In this document: in pieces, positions 27,829-36,512 of the stretch
How positions within the stretch are numbered: position 1 is the stretch's first letter
Layout: every line of letters begins with the position of its first letter
Assembly: GCA_964347035.1 (NCBI GenBank)
Contig: CAYFXE010000002.1
Span: 82,403 to 146,402 of the forward strand
Direction of reading: 5' to 3'
DNA length: 64,000 nucleotides
From: CAYFXE01 sp964347035
Lineage (GTDB): Bacteria; Acidobacteriota; Aminicenantia; Aminicenantales; Aminicenantaceae
Notes under the pieces: model-generated
The model's database searches: none
Seen by the model: only the letters and a program-made list of their open reading frames with translations
Told to the model about the DNA's origin: nothing
Made by a program: the position numbers and the translations under genes

Positions 27829-27911
27829 GGAAAAATGGGGACGGTTCTATTTTTTTATCAGGAGAATCCATCTCTTTAAAAAAAAATATAAATGCCCCTA
27901 TTTATTTTTAC
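27829..27911. repeat. Degenerate MITE-like element 3
   Basis: GGAAAAATGGGGACGGTTC starts at 27829 and matches the left end of element 1. The expected right end is only weakly recognisable (AAATGCCCCTATTTATTTTT, 27889-27908). It lies between the convergent permeases 8 and 9 and may now serve as a terminator-like structure. Confidence 0.5.
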
Positions 27912-27913
27912 AT

Positions 27914-30338
27914 TTATTCATACCTAAGAGAGTCGACTGGATCGGCAAAAGCGGCCTTTATGGACTGGTAGCTAACAGTGAGTAGGGCAATTATTAAGGC
28001 TAGAATCGCAGATAAGATAAAAGGCCACAGCCCGATCGTTTCTTTGTAGGCAAAATTCTGCAACCATCTGTTCATCATATAGTAAGCAACCGGCCAGGCA
28101 ATGATGTTGGCCACCAGCACCCATTTGGTAAATTCCTTTGCCAGCAAAAATAAAATATTGGCAACAGATGCTCCTAATACTTTACGCACGCCGATCTCTT
28201 TTGTTCTCTCCTCAGCCGTGAAGGATGCCAAGCCAAAAAGCCCAAGACAGGCTACAAATATAGAAAGGATAGAGAATATTAAGAAGATATTCCGCATCTT
28301 GCCTTCGCTTTCGTACAGGAGATTGATTCTGTTATCCAAAAAACTGTATTCAAATTGTTCTTCTGGGAATGTCTCCGCCCATTTTTGACGAATAAAATCG
28401 ATTGTCCCTCGGACGTCACCAGGCCTGATTCGAGCAGATATGACTCTAAATTCATCTGGGACGAGCTTTAATAGGCAGGGTTCAATGATCCGATGTAAAG
28501 ATTTAAAATGAAAATCTTCCACGACACCGATAATCGTGCTTTCCTCGAATTCATTAACGTCGATGAACCGGAGTAATTTTTTCCCGACCACTTCATGGGG
28601 TGTGTAACCGATTTCTCTAACAGCTGCTTGATTGAGGATAATGGCTCCCTGGATATCTGTACTGAAATCCCTTGAAAAGTTACGGCCGTGGCTTATTTGA
28701 AAAGCATAAGTGTCCACAAATTCATAATCTGTGTACATAAAAATAAGGGAAAAAACCTCATCGGAATCATCCCGCTTAAAAACCGTGTCTGAAAACATGG
28801 CACTCCCTGGGACGTTGGAAGAAACAGCTGCAGATTTAACGCGGGTATCTTGTGTTAGTGTGTTCCGAAAAGCCTCAATATTTTGCTGAACCGTTCTGCT
28901 GTCCGCGGGAAGGATTACCACGTTTTCTTTATCAAACCCGAGGGATCTGTTCTGAATGTAGACCATCTGTCTGTATATTATGAGGGTACTTATAATCAGA
29001 GCAATGGAAATGACGAATTGAAAGACAGCCATACTCCTACGGAAAGTCGATTTACCGGTTCCGGAGAGAGCGCTTCCCTTCAAGACCAAGGCTGGATTAA
29101 ACGCTGTCAGGTAAAATGCCGGATAAAGCCCGGCCAACAATCCCGTGATCAGAGTTATTCCGATCAGGATAAACCAGTTTCCGAACTGGAAAAGCGAGAT
29201 AATAGACAGCGATTTGCCTGAGATCGAGTTGAAAACCGGGATAGATAATCTAATCAAGAGAACAGCCAAAATCAGGGCTNNNNNNNNNNATGGTCAGGAG
29301 GACAGATTCACCCAGAAATTGTCCCAAGAGCTGACGTTTAAAAGCGCCGACCGTCTTGCGGATACCCACTTCTTTGGCTCTTTTGTTAGCCCGAGCTGTA
29401 GAAAGATTCATGAAATTTATGCAGGCGATCATTAGAATAAGAAGAGCAATCGCCGAGAAAATATAAACAGATGTCAGGCTGCCCTGAGGCTCAATCTCAA
29501 ACTGTTCACTAGGATGAAGATGAATATCTAGAAGAGGATACAATTTCAACTGAAACACATCATTGATATCGGTATCCGGACCGACGACAGCTGTGAAATC
29601 CGCAGCCATATACTTGGTTAAAAAGGCAGAGAATTTTTGCTCAAGCTCTCTTACAGAAACTCCTTCATTCAAAAGCACATAGGTATAAAGAAAGTTATTG
29701 AACCAGACACTCATCCGCTCTTCCGGATAGGAAGAGAGGGAAGCCATCATGTTAAAATGAACATGAGAGCTGGGAGGGATTTCTTCCAGGATTCCGGTGA
29801 TCTGGAAGTCCGTCAGGTTCCCGCTCCAGTCGACGATGAGGGATTTGCCGATGGCATCTTCGGTTCCAAGGTATTTTAATGCGCTCTCACGGGTTAATAT
29901 CATCGATTTAGGTTGAATTAAGGCTGTTTGTTGGTCTCCGCTTTCTAAACGAAAGTCAAAGATTTCAAAGACAGAGTTGTCCGCAAAAATCAGTTCTTGC
30001 TTACGGAATATATTTCTGTGATCTTTAATAGACAATTCATCTCTGACCAGGCGAGTAAAATTCTCGATTTCCGGATAATCACTGACCAAGGCTGGACCAT
30101 AAGGGCCAGATGTGATAGGAGCCTGACCGTGCATATCTCTGAAGTCAAACTTTCTCTCTATCCGATAAATCCGTCCAGCATTCTGATGGAAACGATCAAA
30201 ACTCAATTCATTCTTCACCCAAAGATAAATCATCAAGCAAGCGGCAATACCGATGGCTAATCCAGATAGGTTTATTAAAGAATACAATTTGTTTCGAAAC
30301 AGGCTTCGTAACCCTATCTTGATATAACTCTTCAGCAT
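27914..30338 (-). CDS. MacB/FtsX-type ABC transporter permease 9 (split by assembly gap)
   Basis: One gene of about 800 codons read as two pieces because of ten N at 29280-29289. Start MLKSYIKIGLRSLFRNKLYS at 30338 with GGAGGATTAG upstream; TM1; PCD1; FtsX core 1 (AKEVGIRKTVGAFKRQLLGQFLGESVLLT, then the gap in the second TM); after the gap the text resumes in FtsX core 1, followed by PCD2, FtsX core 2 (ACLGLFGLASFTAEERTKEIGVRKVLGAS) and terminal DPVDSLRYE. No lesion other than the gap is seen, so it is probably functional. It is divergent from permease 10; the dyads at 30415-30452 lie between them and are symmetric enough to affect both, but a canonical GG-N10-GC box facing this gene was not found. 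Confidence 0.9.
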
Positions 30339-30414
30339 CTAATCCTCCAAAGATATCATTGAGTTCACTATATCTTACGAAAAAAAAGTGCAAAGAGTTC
30401 CTCCTAAAGCTTGG

Positions 30415-30519
30415 TGTCCGTTCCTGAACACCATCTGTCACTCCAACGAACACTTTCCCGCCCAAAATTCCCCTGATTTCCTTTTTTTCTCCTGGGCTCC
30501 ATGATGGCATATTTTTTGC
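30415..30519 (+). promoter_or_regulatory. Sigma-54-like promoter with tandem activator dyads upstream of permease 10 operon
   Basis: TGTCCGTTCCTGAACA (30415-30430), 5-nt spacer, TGTCACTCCAACGAACA (30436-30452), 52 nt, TGGCATATTTTTTGC (30505-30519) with GG-N10-GC. Same array as the 12.3-kb and 24.7-kb sites. It heads the run permease 10, permease 11, 98-aa protein, ATPase, TolC, all on one strand with gaps of 42-63 nt. Confidence 0.82.
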
Positions 30520-30550
30520 TCTCCTTATAGGTTACTAGGAGATAGGACTA

Positions 30551-32953
30551 GTGTTTAAAAACTACATAAAGATTACAATCCGGAATCTCTTTAAACAAAA
30601 AATATACTCATTGATAACCATTTTTGGGCTTTCTGTCGGAATCACCTGTTGTCTGCTCATCATGCTCTATGTCAGGCAAGAGATGAGCTATGACAATTTT
30701 TATCCCAATGCGGATAATATTTATCGAATAGGACATAAAGTCATCCGTTCCCAGGGCATATCGTACAGTGCGGCAACTCCTGCTCCTGTCGCCCCAGCCC
30801 TTGAGGAGGAATATCCGGAGATTGCTCATATCACGAGGATATACTTTGATTCAGAGGTTTTATTTGAGTATGAAAGCAAGCGATTTTACGAGAATAATGT
30901 AATCTATGCTGATCCTGACTTTTTTGAAGTCTTTCCCTTTCGACTCCTCAAGGGCGATTCCGCTCACTTACTGGATACTCCAGAATCGTTGGTTCTAACG
31001 GCCACGACGGCTCAGAAATATTTCGGTGACGAAAATCCCTTGGGCAAAGTCCTTCGCGTCAACAACCAGGACAATTTCTTGGTGACTGGTGTGATAGAGG
31101 ATATTCCTGTCAACTCACATTACCATTTTGACTTTGTCATTTCTTTTCTGGCCAAAAATGAACAAAATTTCGGGATATGGCTTAATGCTTGGACTGGTAT
31201 AACCACCTTGTATACCTATGCTGTCTTACCCAAGAGCCTTGACATCCAAGAATTCACGAGCAGAGCCGAAGACCTCATCACTCGCCATAGCGGAAAACGG
31301 CCGGGCATCGAAAGAAAACTGGTTTTCCAACCCTTAAGGAGTATTCACCTCCATTCTCACTTCGAGGATGAAATCGAAGCGAATAATTATGTATCTAATA
31401 TAATCATCTTATCTATGATTGCTTTCCTGATCCTAGTCATCGCCTGCATAAATTACATGAATCTAGCCACCTCCCAATCAGCCAGGCGAGCCCGAGAAGT
31501 CGGGATGAGAAAAGTACTCGGAGCCCAAAGATTCCAACTCACCAGACAATTCATGGGAGAGTCCATCCTGCTCACCCTTTTGGCCATGTTCATCTCACTG
31601 GCTTCTCTCGAATTGCTCCTCCCTGCTTTTTCTTCACTCGTGGGAGAACCCGTTGATTTCAGCTACGGGAATAGTTACCCATTTTTAGCCGCATTTTTGC
31701 TTGTGATCCTTCTTGTGGGAGTAGTTTCGAGCATCTATCCAGCCCTATTCTTATCCAGACATCAGCCCATACGAGCTTTGAAGGGATTAAAGGAGTCGGT
31801 TGGAGCTTTGAGGGGCCATCTCCTGTTTAAGAAATTATTAGTCGTCGTCCAATTCGTTGTTTCTATCCTCTTGATCATTTGCACGTTGATCATCAATAAA
31901 CAGTTGCATTACATGAAGAATGCCCAACTGGGTTTTGACAAGGAACACATGGTCGTTTTTCCTGTCCAGAGTGAATCGAGTCGAAGGCAATACGAGTCGA
32001 TAAAAAATGAGCTTATGATCAATCCTGGCATCTTGAGGACAACAGCCTGCTTGAGGCCGCCCATCTCAGATTTAATCATCGTCACAAGGGCCTGGCCTGA
32101 GGGTTCAACTGACGAAGAAACTTTTCTTATCTACCACAACTTCGTCGATTTGGATTACCTGGATCTATTTGAGGTTGAATTGGTTGCTGGAAGGAAATTT
32201 TCAAAGGAATATTCTACTGATTTGAAGGAAGGATTTATCATCAACGAGGCAACCGTTAGAAAATGGGGGATGGCTTCAGCCGAGGAAGCGATAGGAAAGA
32301 GATTGCGGACAGGATTGGACCTGAGAGGCACGATTATCGGCGTGATGAAGGATCATCATATCTCTTCCTTTCATCAAGAAATCGAACCCATGGTCTTAAG
32401 CTTTGATCCTCAATATTTTTGGACGATGGCGATCAAAATAAAATCTACCGATATTTCTGGGACGCTTGCCGCTATAGAAGAGGTTTATGCAAAGTTTATT
32501 CCTGAATTTCCCTTTGTCTTTTCATTCCTGGATGAAGATATTGACAGGCTTTACAGAGGAGAAGAGCAGACTTCTCGTATCATTCGAACGTTTTCTATAA
32601 TCGCCGTATTCATCGCCTGCCTGGGACTGTTTGGCTTAGCTGCCTTTGCCGCCGAGAGACGGACAAAGGAGATCGGTATCCGGAAGGTACTCGGGGCAAC
32701 AACCTCGAAAATAATATTTCTACTGTCCACAGAATTTTCCAAATGGGTTTTGGTGTCCAACATCGTTGCCTGGCCGATCGCCTATTATGCCATGAACAGA
32801 TGGCTTCAGGGTTTTACTTATCGAACAGGTATCGGACTCTGGATATTTTTCCTGGCGGCGCTTATCACCTTCATCGTCGCTTTGCTCACGGTGAGTTATC
32901 AGGCCATCAAGGCGGCTGTGACCAATCCTGTGGACGCCTTAAGGTATGAATGA
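30551..32953 (+). CDS. MacB/FtsX-type ABC transporter permease 10
   Basis: Permease of 800 aa with a GTG start (MFKNYIKITIRNLFKQKIYS) and AGGAG about 9 nt upstream. TM1 about 20-41, PCD1, FtsX core 1 (AREVGMRKVLGAQRFQLTRQF), PCD2, FtsX core 2 (ACLGLFGLAAFAAERRTKEIGIRKVLGAT), terminal NPVDALRYE. The last 300 bp are far more similar to those of permease 11 than the rest of the gene, suggesting local gene conversion. First gene of the sigma-54-like operon that also encodes an ATPase and a TolC-like protein, so this operon holds all exporter parts except an adaptor. Confidence 0.94.
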   Translation: MFKNYIKITIRNLFKQKIYSLITIFGLSVGITCCLLIMLYVRQEMSYDNFYPNADNIYRIGHKVIRSQGISYSAATPAPVAPALEEEYPEIAHITRIYFDSEVLFEYESKRFYENNVIYADPDFFEVFPFRLLKGDSAHLLDTPESLVLTATTAQKYFGDENPLGKVLRVNNQDNFLVTGVIEDIPVNSHYHFDFVISFLAKNEQNFGIWLNAWTGITTLYTYAVLPKSLDIQEFTSRAEDLITRHSGKRPGIERKLVFQPLRSIHLHSHFEDEIEANNYVSNIIILSMIAFLILVIACINYMNLATSQSARRAREVGMRKVLGAQRFQLTRQFMGESILLTLLAMFISLASLELLLPAFSSLVGEPVDFSYGNSYPFLAAFLLVILLVGVVSSIYPALFLSRHQPIRALKGLKESVGALRGHLLFKKLLVVVQFVVSILLIICTLIINKQLHYMKNAQLGFDKEHMVVFPVQSESSRRQYESIKNELMINPGILRTTACLRPPISDLIIVTRAWPEGSTDEETFLIYHNFVDLDYLDLFEVELVAGRKFSKEYSTDLKEGFIINEATVRKWGMASAEEAIGKRLRTGLDLRGTIIGVMKDHHISSFHQEIEPMVLSFDPQYFWTMAIKIKSTDISGTLAAIEEVYAKFIPEFPFVFSFLDEDIDRLYRGEEQTSRIIRTFSIIAVFIACLGLFGLAAFAAERRTKEIGIRKVLGATTSKIIFLLSTEFSKWVLVSNIVAWPIAYYAMNRWLQGFTYRTGIGLWIFFLAALITFIVALLTVSYQAIKAAVTNPVDALRYE

Positions 32954-32999
32954 AATGGTTGAGCTGGTGATAATTTTAATACGAAAATTGAGATAGCCT

Positions 33000-35393
33000 A
33001 TGTTGAAAAATTATTCGAAGGTGGCTTTGCGCAGCATCAGAAGGCATAAAGGTTATAGTCTTATCAATATTACGGGCCTGGCCATCGGGATGGCCTGCTG
33101 TGTCCTCATTCTTCTGTGGGTGCAAGATGAGCTGAGCTACGATAAATTTCATAAAAACGTAGGTAATCTTTACAGGATTGCCCGAGAAACAGAAAGTGGA
33201 GGTCGGACATTTTATCAAGCGACTGTCCCGCCCCTTCTTGCATCTGCCCTAAAGAACGAAATCCCCGAAGTTATGAGGAGTACGAGGTTTGATTATGGGG
33301 GAAAAAAACTTATCACGTATGGTGATAAGAGCTTTCAGAATGACATTGTTGGCATGGCCGATCCCGACTTCTTCGAAATGTTTTCCTTCCCGTTCCTTAA
33401 GGGAAATTCAAATACTGCATTTATCGACACTTTTTCTGTGGTTATCACGGAGGAGATGGGCCGAAAATACTTTGATGATGAAGATCCATTGGGAAAAGTC
33501 ATAAGCATTGACCGAGACTCTTTCAAGATCACCGGAGTTTTAAAGAATATTCCACATAATTCACACCTCTGGTTTGATTGTTTAGTGCCATTCTCTTCAA
33601 GATCTGAGCGGCTAAAAAAGATAGTCGATAACTGGCGGGTGCATGTCTATTATACTTATGTCCAACTTCATGAGGGCTCCAGAATCGCTGAAGTCAACCA
33701 AAAGATGTCGAGTTTAATGACAAGAGAAGTCTCAAGTTCAACTGACAAACAATTCAATCTGAGTCTCCAGCCATTGATCCGGATTCACCTCTATCATGAT
33801 GTCAAAGACTTTCTAAAAGGTCATGGCAATATCAAGTATGTTTATTTGTTCTCCGCACTAGCATTGCTCATTCTGCTTGTTGCCTGTGTCAACTTTATAA
33901 ATCTAACTACAGCACGATCCGGTGAACGGGCCAGGGAAGTCGGTATGCGAAAAGTGGTCGGCGCCAACAAGGTGAGCCTCATTTATCAGTTTCTGTGTGA
34001 ATCGCTTGTATTAGCGCTCATTGCCCTTAGCTTTGCGCTTGTTCTTGTGGAACTCTCTCTCCCGTCATTCAACGCCTGGTCGAAAAAACAGCTGAGCCTG
34101 GGTTTTTCCATTAACACACAAATTATTTTAGGATTACTCGGGGTATTGCTGGTCTCCGGAATCGTTGCCGGCGGCTATCCTGCTCTCGTTCTTTCTTCTT
34201 TTAGGCCAGCAAAAGTGTTAAAGGGCCATCTAAAATCAGGGGGAACAGGCTCTGCTTTTAGAAAGATTTTAGTCATAGTCCAATTTTCGCTCTCGATATG
34301 CCTCATAATAGGTGCATCGATCATTCATAATCAGCTAAGATATGTCAGGAAAACTGATCTGGGTTTTGATAAGGAACAATTATTATATATTTATATGGAA
34401 GGGGATTTAAAAAATAATTATGAAGTAATAAAAAATGAGCTCATACAAGCGCCCGCTATTTTAGGAGTTACTGCCGGTAGTCCGCCGACAGTGGATTTTG
34501 ATGGAGTTACATCAGTGAATTGGGAGGGTAAAGAATCTGATGAGAAGTTAGAGTTTAGCGGGCTTGCAGTTGACTACGATTATATTGATGTCCTAGGAAT
34601 GGAAATTATGCAAGGACGAAACTTCTCAAAAGAATTTTTCTCTGATAAGGCGGGAAGTTTTATAATAAATGAGACTGCTGCAAGGCTGGTGGGAAAGGAA
34701 TCACCAGTAGGAAAAGAATTCTCCTTTTCTTCTTTCGGAAACCAATTAGAGGCGATTGAGCGTCAAGGGAAAATCATCGGAGTGGTGAAAGATTTTCACA
34801 GCGCTTCTTTACACAACAAGATTGAGCCTTTAGTCATGTATCTGGATCAAATGAAGCTCAATGCGATGTGCATCCGAGTAAGCACAAACGATATTGAAGG
34901 AGCCGTCGGCTTGTTGAAAGGAATCTGGAATAGATATGTACCTGAGCGTCCATTCGTATACCAATTTGTCGATGAAATTCTGGATAGATATTACAGGGCG
35001 GAACAACGACTGAGCACAATATTTAATTTTTTCACAATGCTGGCTGTATTTGTTTCTTGTCTGGGCCTGTTTAGTCTGGCATCTTTTATGGCCGAAAGAC
35101 GGACAAAGGAGATCGGTATCCGGAAGGTACTCGGGGCGACAGCTTCAAACATAATATTTCTGCTGTCCACAGAATTTTCCAAATGGGTTTTGGTGTCCAA
35201 CATCATCGCTTGGCCGATCGCCTATTATGCTATGAATAGATGGCTTCAAGGTTTTGCCTATCGGACGAATATCGGACTCTGGACGTTTTTCTTGGCGGCT
35301 CTCGTCGCCTTCATGATAGCTTTGTTCACAGTGAGTTATCAGGCCATCAAAGCGGCTGTGACCAATCCTGTGGACGCCTTAAGGTATGAATGA
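33000..35393 (+). CDS. MacB/FtsX-type ABC transporter permease 11
   Basis: Permease of 797 aa (MLKNYSKVALRSIRRHKGYS), 46 nt after permease 10. TM1 about 20-41, PCD1, FtsX core 1 (AREVGMRKVVGANKVSLIYQF), PCD2 with an extra loop SFGNQLEAIERQGK, FtsX core 2 (SCLGLFSLASFMAERRTKEIGIRKVLGAT) and terminal NPVDALRYE. The N-terminal half is closer to permeases 2, 5 and 8 than to permease 10, while the C-terminal FtsX core is nearly the same as permease 10, so the gene is a mosaic. Likely partners permease 10 as a heterodimer over the downstream ATPase; inference from operon order. Confidence 0.94.
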   Translation: MLKNYSKVALRSIRRHKGYSLINITGLAIGMACCVLILLWVQDELSYDKFHKNVGNLYRIARETESGGRTFYQATVPPLLASALKNEIPEVMRSTRFDYGGKKLITYGDKSFQNDIVGMADPDFFEMFSFPFLKGNSNTAFIDTFSVVITEEMGRKYFDDEDPLGKVISIDRDSFKITGVLKNIPHNSHLWFDCLVPFSSRSERLKKIVDNWRVHVYYTYVQLHEGSRIAEVNQKMSSLMTREVSSSTDKQFNLSLQPLIRIHLYHDVKDFLKGHGNIKYVYLFSALALLILLVACVNFINLTTARSGERAREVGMRKVVGANKVSLIYQFLCESLVLALIALSFALVLVELSLPSFNAWSKKQLSLGFSINTQIILGLLGVLLVSGIVAGGYPALVLSSFRPAKVLKGHLKSGGTGSAFRKILVIVQFSLSICLIIGASIIHNQLRYVRKTDLGFDKEQLLYIYMEGDLKNNYEVIKNELIQAPAILGVTAGSPPTVDFDGVTSVNWEGKESDEKLEFSGLAVDYDYIDVLGMEIMQGRNFSKEFFSDKAGSFIINETAARLVGKESPVGKEFSFSSFGNQLEAIERQGKIIGVVKDFHSASLHNKIEPLVMYLDQMKLNAMCIRVSTNDIEGAVGLLKGIWNRYVPERPFVYQFVDEILDRYYRAEQRLSTIFNFFTMLAVFVSCLGLFSLASFMAERRTKEIGIRKVLGATASNIIFLLSTEFSKWVLVSNIIAWPIAYYAMNRWLQGFAYRTNIGLWTFFLAALVAFMIALFTVSYQAIKAAVTNPVDALRYE

Positions 35394-35435
35394 AAAATTA
35401 ATGATATATTATGAAGTCATAAAAGGAGGATAAAA

Positions 35436-35732
35436 ATGAGAGAAGTTGTCCTTCAGATACCGACCTTAGAGGCTCAACAGAACATCGACATTGATGTGAA
35501 AATCAACGGGAAAAGGAGGACCCTCCATTACAGGGTAGAGATCATAGACTGGGAGGATTATGATGGTGAGACAGCGGACAAAGTCGAAGTGATTAAACGA
35601 GTCCTCAAAGATTACGATAAGAATTGGCAATTGATCCAGATCGGTATTCCGACGGATAAGAATATACCGATCATGTTCCGGAAAAGGCAGGTAGGTGGGG
35701 TAAGAGGACGTGAATGTTTGGAAATTATGTAA
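35436..35732 (+). CDS. 98-aa hypothetical protein in the exporter operon
   Basis: Not recognised. Soluble, highly charged protein with AAAAGGAGG before the ATG. Predicted beta-rich start (REVVLQIPTLEAQQNIDIDVKINGKRRTLHYRVEII), an acidic middle (DWEDYDGETADKVEV), a helix (IKRVLKDYDKNWQLIQ) and a basic C-terminus (MFRKRQVGGVRGREC). No signal peptide or TM, so it would act in the cytoplasm. It lies 42 nt after permease 11 and 63 nt before the ATPase, clearly inside the operon. A regulatory or adaptor role for the transporter is possible but not shown. Confidence 0.7.
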   Translation: MREVVLQIPTLEAQQNIDIDVKINGKRRTLHYRVEIIDWEDYDGETADKVEVIKRVLKDYDKNWQLIQIGIPTDKNIPIMFRKRQVGGVRGRECLEIM

Positions 35733-35795
35733 TAATAGAGTTACGAAACCTCTATAAGATTACTGAGCACTTGAGTTAAGGATTGGAGAGATAGC

Positions 35796-36461
35796 ATGAT
35801 AAAAATGAAGGACATCACCAAATATTATTCCACTGGCTATGTTAAAACTTTTGCTCTGAGAGATATTGACCTCGAGGTGGAAAGAGGAGAATTCCTGACT
35901 GTTATGGGTCCCTCTGGAGCAGGGAAGTCGACTCTCCTTTATATTCTCGGAATGCTGGACACGCCCTCGAGCGGTGAGTATTTCTTCTTCGATAGACCTG
36001 TCCATAAACTCAGCGAAAGGCAGCTCTCAGAGCTTCATAAACACCACATCGGTTTTGTCTTCCAGAGCTATCACCTCATCGATGATCTCACAGTCTACGA
36101 AAACCTTGAGACGCCTCTTCTGTATAAAAAAGTCAAAGGTTCAGAGCGGAAGAGTCGGGTTTGTGACATGCTCGATCGTTTCAGAGTCGTAGCCAAGAAG
36201 GACCTGTTTCCCAATCAGCTCTCGGGTGGCCAGCAGCAGAAAGTCGCTGTGGCCAGGGCTATCATCACTAATCCCACCCTCATCTTGGCTGATGAGCCCA
36301 CCGGAAACCTTAACTCTCAAGAAGGAAAAGAGGTGATGGATCTGCTTAAAAAGCTGAACGATGAGGGGACAACCATAATCCAGGTCACTCATTCCGAGGA
36401 AAAAGCAGCCTACGGGAACAGAATCCTCAATCTCCTGGATGGATGGGTTGTTGATAAATGA
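35796..36461 (+). CDS. ABC transporter ATP-binding protein, MacB/LolD type (second copy)
   Basis: Cytoplasmic ATPase of 221 aa. Walker A GPSGAGKST, Q-loop FVFQSYHLIDDLTVYENLETPL, signature LSGGQQQKVAVARA, Walker B LILADEPTGNLN and switch His in IIQVTHSEEKAAYG are complete; the D-loop Asp of the first ATPase (GNLDS) is Asn here (GNLNS), a variation tolerated in the family. Paralogue of the protein at 1151-1840. It is placed between two permeases and a TolC-like gene and presumably energises permeases 10/11 and perhaps other permeases in the island. Confidence 0.95.
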   Translation: MIKMKDITKYYSTGYVKTFALRDIDLEVERGEFLTVMGPSGAGKSTLLYILGMLDTPSSGEYFFFDRPVHKLSERQLSELHKHHIGFVFQSYHLIDDLTVYENLETPLLYKKVKGSERKSRVCDMLDRFRVVAKKDLFPNQLSGGQQQKVAVARAIITNPTLILADEPTGNLNSQEGKEVMDLLKKLNDEGTTIIQVTHSEEKAAYGNRILNLLDGWVVDK

Positions 36462-36512
36462 TTTATCCAGAGATTCTTCCGTGACGGCTGATTGCCCCTC
36501 AGGAGGTTCCAA

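Noticed and set aside
30380..30398. Possible sigma-54 box facing permease 9
   Set aside because: The minus-strand sequence AGGAGGAACTCTTTGC gives GG-to-GC spacings of 11 or 8, not 10, so it fails the strict spacing seen at the three accepted sites.
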